From positions 1 to 5,625 of the forward strand of contig DKXQ01000065.1 in assembly GCA_002493085.1 (NCBI GenBank): 5,625 nucleotides of DNA, read 5' to 3'. Each line of letters begins with the position of its first letter. Within the stretch, counting starts at the first letter, position 1. This document shows positions 1 to 5,625 of the stretch, in pieces. Both the position numbers and the translations under genes were made by a program. The notes under the pieces were generated by a model that was not told where the DNA came from, did no database searches, and saw nothing but the letters and a program-made list of their open reading frames with translations. The DNA is from Lachnoclostridium sp. UBA7122. GTDB lineage: Bacteria > Bacillota > Clostridia > Lachnospirales > Lachnospiraceae.

Positions 1-7
1 AACCTGC

Positions 8-32
8 TTAACAGAAAGTCCTAATCTGTTAA
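8..32 (-). repeat. Inverted repeat over the stop codon of the signalling gene, possible start of a terminator
   Basis: TTAACAG (8-14) and CTGTTAA (26-32) can form a 7-bp stem with an 11-nt loop that contains the TAG stop (21-23). On the minus strand the stem is followed by GCAGGTT, with no U-run before the window ends. It could be a weak transcription end or chance. The 20 bases beyond the stop codon hold nothing else recognisable. Confidence 0.25.
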
Positions 33-2543
33 AAAGCACTTTTCAAAGACATCATATCTTACTTTACCATAGTACATCTCACCTTCAAAAACTTCACAGC
101 CTATCTCTTTTGCAAATGCTTCCTGCATTTTTGTCTGGATTCCACCACATGTCACTGAAAGCCCAAGGTCTTTAGCCATTTTTACTATATTGCTGAATAT
201 AACTTTCTCATGGTGGTTGTTCATATTTTCATTGAAATAACCACCATGGAATTTAATGCCAGTCACATGAAGCCGTCTGAGAGTATTAACTGCAGTGTGG
301 TCAGAACCAAAACGGCTTATAATTATCTGGTATCCTTTTTTGTACAATGCCTCTACATTCATATCAAAAACAGTAGTGCCTTCTGCAAAGTACCTTTCAT
401 GTATTTCAAAAATAATTTCTTTGGGTTCAATGTTATTTTTTACCACAACTATATCATCAATTATATCCACAGCATTTTGTATAGACAGTTCGCTTGCAGT
501 AATTTCAATTGAAAGAGGAACTATTTTATGGCCCTGCATTTTCCATGCACCCATATTGGCACATACAGATGATAAAGTTGCAAACGCAAACTCATTAAGT
601 TTGCCGCCTCTTTCTATAAACTTTAATAATCTTACTGATTCCATATACTGTCCATCTTTTAAAAGAACTCTTGGTACTGCTTTACAGCCAGTGACATTTT
701 CTTTGCTTTTATATATTCTTGGCATAAAGCATATTTCAATGCTTCTGGTTCTCATAGCATTATAAATCTCATCTATAATTTCATCTTCCCTAAACCTGTA
801 GTTTTTTAAGTCTTCAGTATATATAGCATAGTGGTTGCCCATCAGGCCTTTTATGCTTCTTCTTGCTAAATCAGCTTTTTCAAGCATGTCAGCAAGTTCA
901 TTATCTTCTGGCTGGACAAGGTATATGCCTGTTGTGGTGCTAAAACATATACTTCCATCCATTTCGTCAATTTCTTCTTTTGCATGTACCATTGATGACA
1001 TAAGCCTCATAAGCTCTTTATGCTGTGTATATGGAAACATTATTACAAAATAATCTCCATCAACACGTGAACATATTCCATTTTTCGCAATAGTATCTGT
1101 AATAATCTTTGAAAAGGTCTTCAATATCTGGTTACTTATGGAGAAGCCATAGTGGTGGCTGAATTTTAAAAATTCGTTTATATCAGCACATACTATTGCA
1201 TAATGTTCCTTCTCATCCCTGTCTTTAAGGATTTTTTCTGCTTTTGCTAAAAATGATGAATATGGCATCAGACCAGTTATATAGTCATTTGATTTTGAAC
1301 TGGCTGCTTTTGAAAGTGCCAGAAGCTTATTATTGTTTTTATTGTACTCAATGGCAATGTTCGTGCTGGATTCATCCTTCAGTCTTATTAAACCATAGAT
1401 TTTTGATGGTTTAGCATTTCCGTCACAGACAGAAGCAGCGAGAATTTCCATATTTTGAAACACACCTGCATTATTTTTAATAAGATATGTTTCATGTGTC
1501 TTTTTTTCACTCTCTATAAGCTTTTTAAAATTATATTTGAACCTGTCAATATCATTTGGATGAAGCATTGCCATAATAAGCTTAACCTCATTAAAGTTAT
1601 CTGTCTGGTGTCTTTGGGTATATGATGGTTCAAGTCTGCCGCTATGCTTAATTTTTCCAGTCTCTATATCATAGGTCCATATTATCGCATTGAGGATATC
1701 AGAAACAATTTCTGCTCTTTTTACATTGTCTTCAAATTCTGCTTCAATACGTTTCTTAGCAGTAATATCTGTCAATATACACAGATAGACAGGATGTCCA
1801 TTATCATCATCAATTCTTCTGCCACTTATATATACCCATTTGATATCACCACTTTTAATAATTAACCTGCATTCAAAACCAAGCAGGCCATGGTTTTCTA
1901 TTGCAAGTTTTATGTACTTTTTTACTATATCAATGTCAGAAGGGTGTATTATACTATCACAATAACCGCCAAATTCCATATGGAACTCTGACCGCGAATA
2001 CCCCGTAAGCAAGAAATAGCCATCATTAGCATATATAATCTTAAAATCAGACATTCTGGCTTTTATTACACCGCCTGGTATGCTGTTGGCCATAACATCT
2101 ATTTCACGCTTTGCATTATATATGTCGTCAAGTGTTTTTTTGCTTCTGGTTATGTCAAGGCAGGAACCATAATAAATAATATGGTTTTCATTAATTATAG
2201 CTTTTGCAGACAGTGAAAGCCATGCAACTGAATTATCTTTCCTGACTGCCCTGTATTCAAGTTTTAAAGACCCTCCTGCTGCTGCCTGGCGGGCTATAAG
2301 ATTGCGGAGTTTTTGCTTTTCTTCATTAAGTACAACCGCCATAAGATTATTGCCAGATTTTTCAATATATTCTTCCTGTGTGTACTGGAGCATAGAATAA
2401 AACTTATCATTTGCATAAACCAGTTCAAGCTCAGGACCAGATTTAGCAATAAACATAGCACATTCTGAAGAATTTATCAAAGTCATAAGTTCTTTCTGGG
2501 AAACAACTGGTAAATCTTTTTTTTGTTCCTTATTATCTTTCAT
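21..2543 (-). CDS. PAS-PAS-PAS-GGDEF-EAL signalling protein with both cyclase and phosphodiesterase domains degenerate
   Basis: Encodes about 840 residues with no signal peptide or membrane segment, so probably a cytoplasmic sensor. Seen, numbered from the ATG at 2543: PAS 1 at about 17-135 and PAS 2 at about 150-264 (both with the YAND element and a closing LDITRSKK/TDITAKKR), a more divergent PAS 3 at about 278-390 (HPNDIDRF), a GGDEF domain at about 419-580 and an EAL domain at about 587-837. The GGDEF signature is DGDYF (495-499). D454 is kept, but the rest of the usual D-x-D-x-F-K-x-x-N-D stretch is changed, and no RxxD inhibitory site is visible. The EAL signature is KAV (621-623), the usual DDFGTG is SRFGSD (743-748), LKID is IKFH (763-766), and both acids of AEGVE are lost (CGGIQ). 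Known of the families: these residues bind metal and nucleotide, so neither activity is expected. It follows fabF by 37 nt with no terminator, suggesting one transcript. The ligand is unknown. A cyclic-di-GMP receptor is possible but poorly supported, since binding residues are lost too. Confidence 0.88.
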   Translation of the reverse strand: MKDNKEQKKDLPVVSQKELMTLINSSECAMFIAKSGPELELVYANDKFYSMLQYTQEEYIEKSGNNLMAVVLNEEKQKLRNLIARQAAAGGSLKLEYRAVRKDNSVAWLSLSAKAIINENHIIYYGSCLDITRSKKTLDDIYNAKREIDVMANSIPGGVIKARMSDFKIIYANDGYFLLTGYSRSEFHMEFGGYCDSIIHPSDIDIVKKYIKLAIENHGLLGFECRLIIKSGDIKWVYISGRRIDDDNGHPVYLCILTDITAKKRIEAEFEDNVKRAEIVSDILNAIIWTYDIETGKIKHSGRLEPSYTQRHQTDNFNEVKLIMAMLHPNDIDRFKYNFKKLIESEKKTHETYLIKNNAGVFQNMEILAASVCDGNAKPSKIYGLIRLKDESSTNIAIEYNKNNNKLLALSKAASSKSNDYITGLMPYSSFLAKAEKILKDRDEKEHYAIVCADINEFLKFSHHYGFSISNQILKTFSKIITDTIAKNGICSRVDGDYFVIMFPYTQHKELMRLMSSMVHAKEEIDEMDGSICFSTTTGIYLVQPEDNELADMLEKADLARRSIKGLMGNHYAIYTEDLKNYRFREDEIIDEIYNAMRTRSIEICFMPRIYKSKENVTGCKAVPRVLLKDGQYMESVRLLKFIERGGKLNEFAFATLSSVCANMGAWKMQGHKIVPLSIEITASELSIQNAVDIIDDIVVVKNNIEPKEIIFEIHERYFAEGTTVFDMNVEALYKKGYQIIISRFGSDHTAVNTLRRLHVTGIKFHGGYFNENMNNHHEKVIFSNIVKMAKDLGLSVTCGGIQTKMQEAFAKEIGCEVFEGEMYYGKVRYDVFEKCFLTD

Positions 2544-2551
2544 ATCTGCCA

Positions 2552-2558
2552 CTCCTTT
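2552..2558 (-). promoter_or_regulatory. Ribosome binding site that sets the start of the PAS-GGDEF-EAL gene
   Basis: Minus strand AAAGGAG lies 8 nt before the ATG at 2541-2543. The reading frame also contains a GTG at 2550-2552, but that codon overlaps the last G of the Shine-Dalgarno sequence and so has no spacing to it. The ATG is therefore the better start, which shortens the protein by three residues to 840. Confidence 0.8.
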
Positions 2559-2580
2559 CTGGTTATAACGGGACTTATAA

Positions 2581-3810
2581 TTAGTATTTCTTTACAAGGA
2601 TTACTGCATTATGTCCTCCAAATCCAAGAGAATTACTTATAGCTGCATTAACAGGCATATATACACCTTTTCCTTTTGTATAATCAAGGTCACATTCAGG
2701 GTCATCATCAGTTAATCCAGCTGTCTGGTGTACATACCCCTCATTAATAGATAAGATGCATGTAATAAGTTCAACTGCTCCACCGGCCCCGAACAGATGG
2801 CCTATCATTGACTTCGTAGAATTAATTTTTACTTTGTATGCGCAGTCCCCAAACGCAAGTTTTATAGCTCTTGTTTCAATTCTATCATTCATAGGTGTGC
2901 TTGTGCCATGTGCATTGATATAATCTATATCTGCAGGCACAAGCCCTGCATCTTTAATAGCTAACTCCATAGCTTTAGCTGCTCCTGAACCATCTTCAAG
3001 AGGAGCAGTCAGATGGCTTGCGTCACATGTAGCGCCATATCCGCCAATTTCAGCATATATATGTGCATTTCTCTCCAGTGCATGCTCTAATTCTTCAAGT
3101 ACAAGTACCCCGGCTCCCTCCCCTGTAACAAAACCGTCCCTCTTTTTGTCAAATGGTATAGAGGCCTGCAAAGGATTATCAGAGGCAGACAGTGCAGTAA
3201 GTGCCTGAAACGTGGCGACCCCGAATTTACTTACAGAACTGTCAACACCACCAGCAAGGATAATATCAGCTTCGCCATGTTGTATGGTCCTGAAGGCCTC
3301 GCCTATTGAATTAGTTCCTGTCGCACATGCTGTCACAACATCAAGACATTTGCCCATGCATCCAAAAGCCATTGCAACATTAGCTGCTGCCATATTTCCA
3401 AGTACCATAGGTGCGGTAAGCGGATGTATGCGTGATGGGCCTTTGGCAAGAAGTTTTTCAAACTCTCTCTCTATTCCCATAAGGCTTCCAGTTCCCGAAC
3501 CAATGGATACACCAGTCCTGTAAGCATCTTCCATGCTTATGTCAAGCCCGGAATCATTTACAGCCTGTCTGGCAGCGGCCACAGCGAACTGGCTGAACCG
3601 GTCCATTCTTTTAGCATCTTTGGCAGACATGTAGTCCTTTGGGTCAAAGTCTGTGACTTCTGCAGAAAGTTTGACATTATAAGCAGATGTATCAAAATTT
3701 CTTATACGTCCGATTCCAACTTTTCCTGCATGGATATTTTTCCAAAATTCTTCAACAGTGTTTCCAATAGGGGTTATAAGTCCCATTCCAGTTACTACTA
3801 CACGTTTCAT
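2581..3810 (-). CDS. fabF: 3-oxoacyl-[acyl-carrier-protein] synthase II (KAS II)
   Basis: Condenses acyl-ACP with malonyl-ACP, releasing CO2, in the elongation cycle of type II fatty acid synthesis; the family is cytoplasmic and homodimeric. The 409-residue product matches the usual length of about 410. Seen: N-terminal KRVVVTGMGLITPIG; nucleophile C162 in TACATGTNSIG; H301 in NAHGTSTPMND; K333 and H338 in STKSMIGHLFGAGG; and the C-terminal gating loop LGFGGHN. These match the Cys-His-Lys-His set of E. coli FabF (163, 303, 335, 340). The ATG at 3810 is chosen because GGAGGA lies just before it and the family's N-terminus starts there. The frame stays open to 3930, but that extension crosses a promoter and the tail of the galK terminator. 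No fabH, acpP, fabD, fabG or fabZ is adjacent, so this is either a stand-alone or a second fabF. It has its own promoter and probably shares its transcript with the signalling gene downstream. Confidence 0.96.
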   Translation of the reverse strand: MKRVVVTGMGLITPIGNTVEEFWKNIHAGKVGIGRIRNFDTSAYNVKLSAEVTDFDPKDYMSAKDAKRMDRFSQFAVAAARQAVNDSGLDISMEDAYRTGVSIGSGTGSLMGIEREFEKLLAKGPSRIHPLTAPMVLGNMAAANVAMAFGCMGKCLDVVTACATGTNSIGEAFRTIQHGEADIILAGGVDSSVSKFGVATFQALTALSASDNPLQASIPFDKKRDGFVTGEGAGVLVLEELEHALERNAHIYAEIGGYGATCDASHLTAPLEDGSGAAKAMELAIKDAGLVPADIDYINAHGTSTPMNDRIETRAIKLAFGDCAYKVKINSTKSMIGHLFGAGGAVELITCILSINEGYVHQTAGLTDDDPECDLDYTKGKGVYMPVNAAISNSLGFGGHNAVILVKKY

Positions 3811-3814
3811 GTAT

Positions 3815-3820
3815 TCCTCC
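3815..3820 (-). promoter_or_regulatory. Ribosome binding site that sets the fabF start
   Basis: Minus strand GGAGGA ends 4 nt before the ATG at 3808-3810. It is a near-perfect Shine-Dalgarno sequence and decides the start against upstream in-frame codons at 3928-3930 and 3820-3822, neither of which has a comparable site. Confidence 0.88.
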
Positions 3821-3886
3821 ATCTTTCTGTGATAAGTTTTTCTTTTAGCCTGTACATGGCAATATGGGCATAAATAAGCTGCTTTT

Positions 3887-3915
3887 ATTGTAACACAATA
3901 AGCTAATGCTATCAA
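3887..3915 (-). promoter_or_regulatory. Sigma-A type promoter for fabF
   Basis: On the minus strand TTGATA (3910-3915) and TACAAT (3887-3892) are separated by exactly 17 nt, each with one mismatch to the consensus. Transcription would start near 3880, giving a leader of about 70 nt before the fabF ATG. The promoter sits 6 nt beyond the end of the U-tract of the galK terminator, so fabF is separately controlled. I did not recognise a FapR-like or other operator in the leader. Confidence 0.78.
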
Positions 3916-3920
3916 TAAGC

Positions 3921-3965
3921 AAAAAAACAAACAGCCAATATAACCATATATGGTTATATTAACTG
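3921..3965 (-). terminator. Rho-independent terminator of galK
   Basis: On the minus strand the arms at 3952-3965 and 3932-3945 form a long stem around ATATAT. Its core, 3937-3960, is a perfect 24-bp palindrome, and outer CAGTT/GGCTG pairs extend it with two G-U pairs. The stem is followed by TTTGTTTTTTT (3921-3931). The G-U pairs form only in the minus-strand RNA and become A-C mismatches on the plus strand, and only the minus side has a U-run. It lies 25 nt beyond the galK stop. Confidence 0.9.
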
Positions 3966-3989
3966 TTTATATATTCTATAGTGCTAAAA

Positions 3990-5153
3990 TTACAGCCTGC
4001 AAGGGCCTGGACCAATTTCTACTACATAAAAATCTGCTGCATAGCCTATTTTATCCTTATATGCTTTGCCAACTTTATCAATAAATGCATCAACTGCTGC
4101 ATCTTTTACAATACTTACTGTACATCCGCCAAATCCTGCACCTGTCATACGTGAACCTATAACGCCATCTATCTTCCATGCTTCTTCTACAAGTGTATCC
4201 AGCTCAATGCCTGTAACTTCATAATCGTCACGGAGTGATACATGTGATTCATTCATAAGTCTGCCAAATAATTCTATATCATTATTTTTAAGGGCATTGA
4301 CAGCTTTAATTGTCCTCTGGTTTTCATATACAGCATGTTTTGCACGCTTCCTGCGGTCTTCATCTTTAATCGCCATTTTAACTGTTTCAAATTGTTCTTC
4401 ATTAAGGTCACCAAGTGAATTAATCCCCATTCCAGCCTGTATTTCTTTAAGCGCTTCTTCACATTCTGAACGTCTTTCATTATATTTAGAATCACCAAGG
4501 CCACGTTTTTTATTGCTGCTTGAAATTACAATCTTTGCACCATCAAGTTTAATTGGTGCATATTCAAAAGATAAATCAGATGTGTCAAGGAAAATAGCAT
4601 TATCCTTCTTTCCCATAGCAATAGCAAACTGGTCCATAATCCCACAGTTGACACCATTAAAATTATTCTCTGAATACTGCCCTATAATTGCAAGCTCCTG
4701 GTTTGGTACATCCAGGCCATACATTTCACTAAGAATATATCCTGTAGCAATTTCAACAGAAGCTGATGATGAAAGCCCTGAACCATTTGGGATATTTCCA
4801 TTTAACAACATATCAAAACCACAGTCCACTTTGTATCCTTTTTCACCAAAAGCCCAGATAACTCCTTTTGGATAGTTAGTCCAGCCAGCCTGTTTGTTAA
4901 ATTCTAAATCATCAAGACTTGATTCTATAACACCAAGATTTTCAAAATTCATAGAATAAAAACGCAGTTTCCTGTCTTTTCTTTTACGTGCAACAGCATA
5001 TGTCCCTATTGTAAGTGCGCAGGGAAATACATGCCCGCCATTATAATCAGTGTGCTCTCCGATAAGATTAACACGTCCTGGTGAAAAAAAAGCCTCTGCT
5101 CCTTCAGTATCACCATATACCTCTGCAAACTTCTTCATTATAAGGTCCTTCAT
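3990..5153 (-). CDS. galK: Galactokinase
   Basis: Phosphorylates alpha-D-galactose with ATP to galactose 1-phosphate, the entry step of the Leloir pathway, in the cytoplasm. The 387-residue length is typical of bacterial GalK. Seen: the galactokinase signature GRVNLIGEHTDYNGG (26-40) with catalytic R27; GHMP ATP-binding motif GSGLSSSAS (124-132); catalytic base D174 in GIMDQFA; and the third GHMP motif GSRMTGAGFGGCTVSIV (333-349). The Asp-Arg pair and all three motifs are intact, so the enzyme should be active. The ATG at 5153 is preferred because GTGAGG lies 5 nt upstream; an in-frame ATG at codon 6 (5138) lacks such a site. No galT, galE or galactose transporter is visible here. It ends 25 nt before a strong terminator, so it is transcribed apart from fabF. 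Upstream is a transposon relic with a promoter pointing into it. Confidence 0.97.
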   Translation of the reverse strand: MKDLIMKKFAEVYGDTEGAEAFFSPGRVNLIGEHTDYNGGHVFPCALTIGTYAVARKRKDRKLRFYSMNFENLGVIESSLDDLEFNKQAGWTNYPKGVIWAFGEKGYKVDCGFDMLLNGNIPNGSGLSSSASVEIATGYILSEMYGLDVPNQELAIIGQYSENNFNGVNCGIMDQFAIAMGKKDNAIFLDTSDLSFEYAPIKLDGAKIVISSSNKKRGLGDSKYNERRSECEEALKEIQAGMGINSLGDLNEEQFETVKMAIKDEDRRKRAKHAVYENQRTIKAVNALKNNDIELFGRLMNESHVSLRDDYEVTGIELDTLVEEAWKIDGVIGSRMTGAGFGGCTVSIVKDAAVDAFIDKVGKAYKDKIGYAADFYVVEIGPGPCRL

Positions 5154-5176
5154 TTTGTCCTCACTTTCATATAAAA

Positions 5177-5205
5177 ATTATTGTTTTATTTTTTAACCTC
5201 ATCAA
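5177..5205 (-). promoter_or_regulatory. Candidate native promoter of galK
   Basis: On the minus strand TTGATG (5200-5205) is followed after 17 nt by AATAAT (5177-5182). The start would fall near 5170, leaving a short leader of about 17 nt that just includes the ribosome binding site (GTGAGG, 5159-5164). The AT-rich surroundings allow other alignments, such as a -10 at TATATG, so the exact site is uncertain. I saw no clear catabolite-repression (cre) site. Confidence 0.4.
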
Positions 5206-5282
5206 GTAAGCCCTTTAAAATACACGCTTCTATGCTGCAGAAAAACATAAGCGGTGGGTATGGACTTCCTTATCTATCATTT

Positions 5283-5304
5283 TAACATAATCTGGATTAT
5301 ATTA
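5283..5304. repeat. 22-bp near-perfect palindrome next to the transposon right end
   Basis: The arms TAATATAATC and GATTATGTTA (minus-strand reading) pair over 10 positions with one G-T pair around a central CA. No U-run follows on either strand, so it is not a terminator. It lies about 12 nt beyond the probable right end of the IS605-type relic. It could be an operator upstream of galK, or the stem-forming DNA into which the element inserted. Confidence 0.45.
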
Positions 5305-5316
5305 AATCCGGTCTTG

Positions 5317-5430
5317 TGAACTACCCATTGTCTAAAGCCAATGGGCTTCCTGCTTCCCAGACCTCGTAACCTACTATCTCCACAGGCGTAAATCCGGGCT
5401 GCACCATCCCTATAACGGTTTATACCGTAC
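5317..5430 (-). ncRNA. Remnant of an omegaRNA-like 3' scaffold
   Basis: In tnpB elements the guide RNA (omegaRNA) overlaps the end of tnpB and finishes at the right end, with the guide taken from the flanking DNA (established for TnpB systems). Here the right-end hairpin is preceded by GATTTACGCCTGTGGAGAT, resembling the 3' end of tnpB in such elements, and by a further small stem, ACGGT/ACCGT (5415-5428). The promoter at 5536-5564 could transcribe it. The 5' limit is arbitrary and a working scaffold is not shown. The guide position would begin near 5316. Confidence 0.35.
5324..5345 (-). repeat. Right-end subterminal hairpin of the IS605-type relic
   Basis: On the minus strand CCCATTGGC (5337-5345) pairs with GACAATGGG (5324-5332) around a TTTA loop, with one G-A mismatch. 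It is preceded by AGGAAG and followed by TAGTTCAC. GGAA before the stem is complementary to TTC in the following GTTCAC, fitting the known guide-to-cleavage-site pairing in this family (inference). Confidence 0.75.
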
Positions 5431-5535
5431 ATTCGTACCTTGTATATTTTACGTGCTAAAGGAAAGCTTGGTTTTCGCATAATATTTCTCAGCACAACCA
5501 TCTATATACAGTTATCAATGTTCGTTTATAGAAAG

Positions 5536-5564
5536 ATTATAGCAAAAAATGTATATTATGGCAA
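5536..5564 (-). promoter_or_regulatory. Near-consensus promoter inside the transposon relic, reading toward galK
   Basis: On the minus strand TTGCCA (5559-5564) and a perfect TATAAT (5536-5541) are 17 nt apart, with an extended -10 (TGC just before TATAAT). The start would be near 5529. It lies just inside the left-end hairpin, where a transposase promoter would be expected. With the genes deleted it now points at the omegaRNA-like remnant and galK, about 375 nt downstream. I see no U-run terminator between the two. Confidence 0.72.
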
Positions 5565-5575
5565 CCGTTAGTTTT

Positions 5576-5618
5576 GTGTGCTTAACCCATCATCTAAAGC
5601 TAATGGGATTGCGCACAC
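5576..5618 (-). repeat. Left-end subterminal hairpin of the IS605-type relic
   Basis: On the minus strand CCCATTAGC (5599-5607) pairs with GATGATGGG (5586-5594) around TTTA, including one G-T pair and one G-A mismatch. An outer 6-bp stem, GTGTGC (5613-5618) with GCACAC (5576-5581), encloses it. It lacks the AGGAAG and TAGTTCAC flanks of the right end, so it is read as the left end rather than a second right end. Neither strand has a terminator-type U-run. Confidence 0.6.
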
Positions 5619-5625
5619 ATTATTT

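Larger units (their letters stand above)
5277..5501 (-). pseudogene. Possible tnpB remnant, start and end joined by deletion
   Basis: An open frame of 74 codons spans the relic. Residues 16-25 (RKIYKVRMYG) resemble the N-terminal strand of TnpB proteins (IYKVRMYP type). Residues 32-42 (DGAARIYACGD) resemble the C-terminal RIKACGD-type segment. Everything between, including the RuvC-like nuclease and zinc finger, is missing. The frame then runs through the right-end hairpin, where coding is unlikely to matter, and no good ribosome binding site precedes the ATG at 5501. It cannot be a working nuclease. The resemblance is from memory of the family and could be partly chance. Confidence 0.35.
5311..5618 (-). 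mobile_element. Internally deleted IS200/IS605-family element (tnpB-type relic)
   Basis: Two hairpins in the same orientation, 5586-5607 (left end) and 5324-5345 (right end), share a 22-nt core at 19 of 22 positions; both have a TTTA loop and the same single G-A mismatch in the stem. Direct rather than inverted subterminal hairpins are the known hallmark of IS200/IS605 ends. The right end reads AGGAAGCCC, hairpin, GGGTAGTTCAC, a form I recognise from tnpB-carrying elements of Firmicutes. Only about 230 bp lie between the hairpins, too little for tnpA or tnpB, so this is a non-autonomous derivative. The exact boundaries are uncertain: the left one may lie beyond the window, and the right one is near GTTCAC (5317-5322). 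It could instead be the ends of two different elements. Confidence 0.68.

Noticed and set aside
295..765. 156-codon plus-strand open frame opposite the EAL region, with hydrophobic stretches.
   Set aside because: It is antisense to a complete multi-domain gene with no recognisable family; the hydrophobic runs follow from reading the other strand.
3212..3523. 103-codon plus-strand open frame opposite fabF.
   Set aside because: It lies over the FabF active-site region, whose composition forces the open frame; no supporting start signal or family.
3811..3930. 40-codon N-terminal extension of fabF with a hydrophobic start, which could be taken for a signal peptide.
   Set aside because: It spans the fabF promoter and starts in the terminator U-tract; the FabF family begins at KRVVVTGMG and a strong ribosome binding site precedes the ATG at 3810.
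4297..4875. 192-codon plus-strand open frame opposite galK.
   Set aside because: It is wholly antisense to an intact galactokinase, has no recognisable domain, and is explained by the codon pattern of galK.
5225..5270. Possible structured leader RNA or riboswitch upstream of galK (a GCTTATG / CAT-AG-AAGC stem).
   Set aside because: The stem is short and bulged, and no known riboswitch core could be recognised.
5576..5618. The strong hairpin near the right edge as a rho-independent terminator.
   Set aside because: Neither strand has a U-run after the stem, and its core matches the right-end hairpin of the IS605-type relic in sequence and orientation.

Overview
The window is AT-rich DNA. Its Clostridia-type promoters, its strong AGGAGG-like ribosome binding sites and its three protein families suggest a low-GC Firmicute, most likely a Lachnospiraceae-type gut or rumen Clostridium relative. 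That placement is inference from codon and protein style; no marker gene is present. Every gene I support lies on the minus strand, so the window reads from right to left.

Right end (about 5311-5618): a shrunken relic of an IS200/IS605-family transposon. It has two same-orientation subterminal hairpins with nearly identical 22-nt cores (19 of 22 match), the right-end motif typical of tnpB elements (AGGAAGCCC-hairpin-GGGTAGTTCAC), and a short stretch resembling the 3' end of tnpB and its omegaRNA. The transposase and nearly all of tnpB are gone. A near-consensus sigma-A promoter inside the relic points leftwards toward galK.

Middle: galK (3990-5153), a complete galactokinase with all catalytic motifs, ends in a strong rho-independent terminator built on a 24-bp perfect palindrome. 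Just after it lies a second near-consensus promoter (TTGATA-17-TACAAT), which drives fabF (2581-3810), a complete beta-ketoacyl-ACP synthase II with an intact Cys-His-Lys-His active site. It stands apart from any other fatty acid synthesis gene visible here.

Left end: 37 nt after fabF, with no terminator between, is a gene for an 840-residue soluble signalling protein (21-2543) with three PAS domains followed by GGDEF and EAL domains. Both catalytic domains are heavily degenerate: GGDEF reads DGDYF, EAL reads KAV, and most metal ligands are gone. It looks like a sensor or scaffold rather than a cyclic-di-GMP enzyme, and it probably shares a transcript with fabF.

No CRISPR array, tRNA or rRNA was seen. 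The most unusual items are the doubly degenerate signalling protein co-transcribed with fabF, and the tnpB-less transposon relic that keeps a promoter and an omegaRNA-like end upstream of galK.
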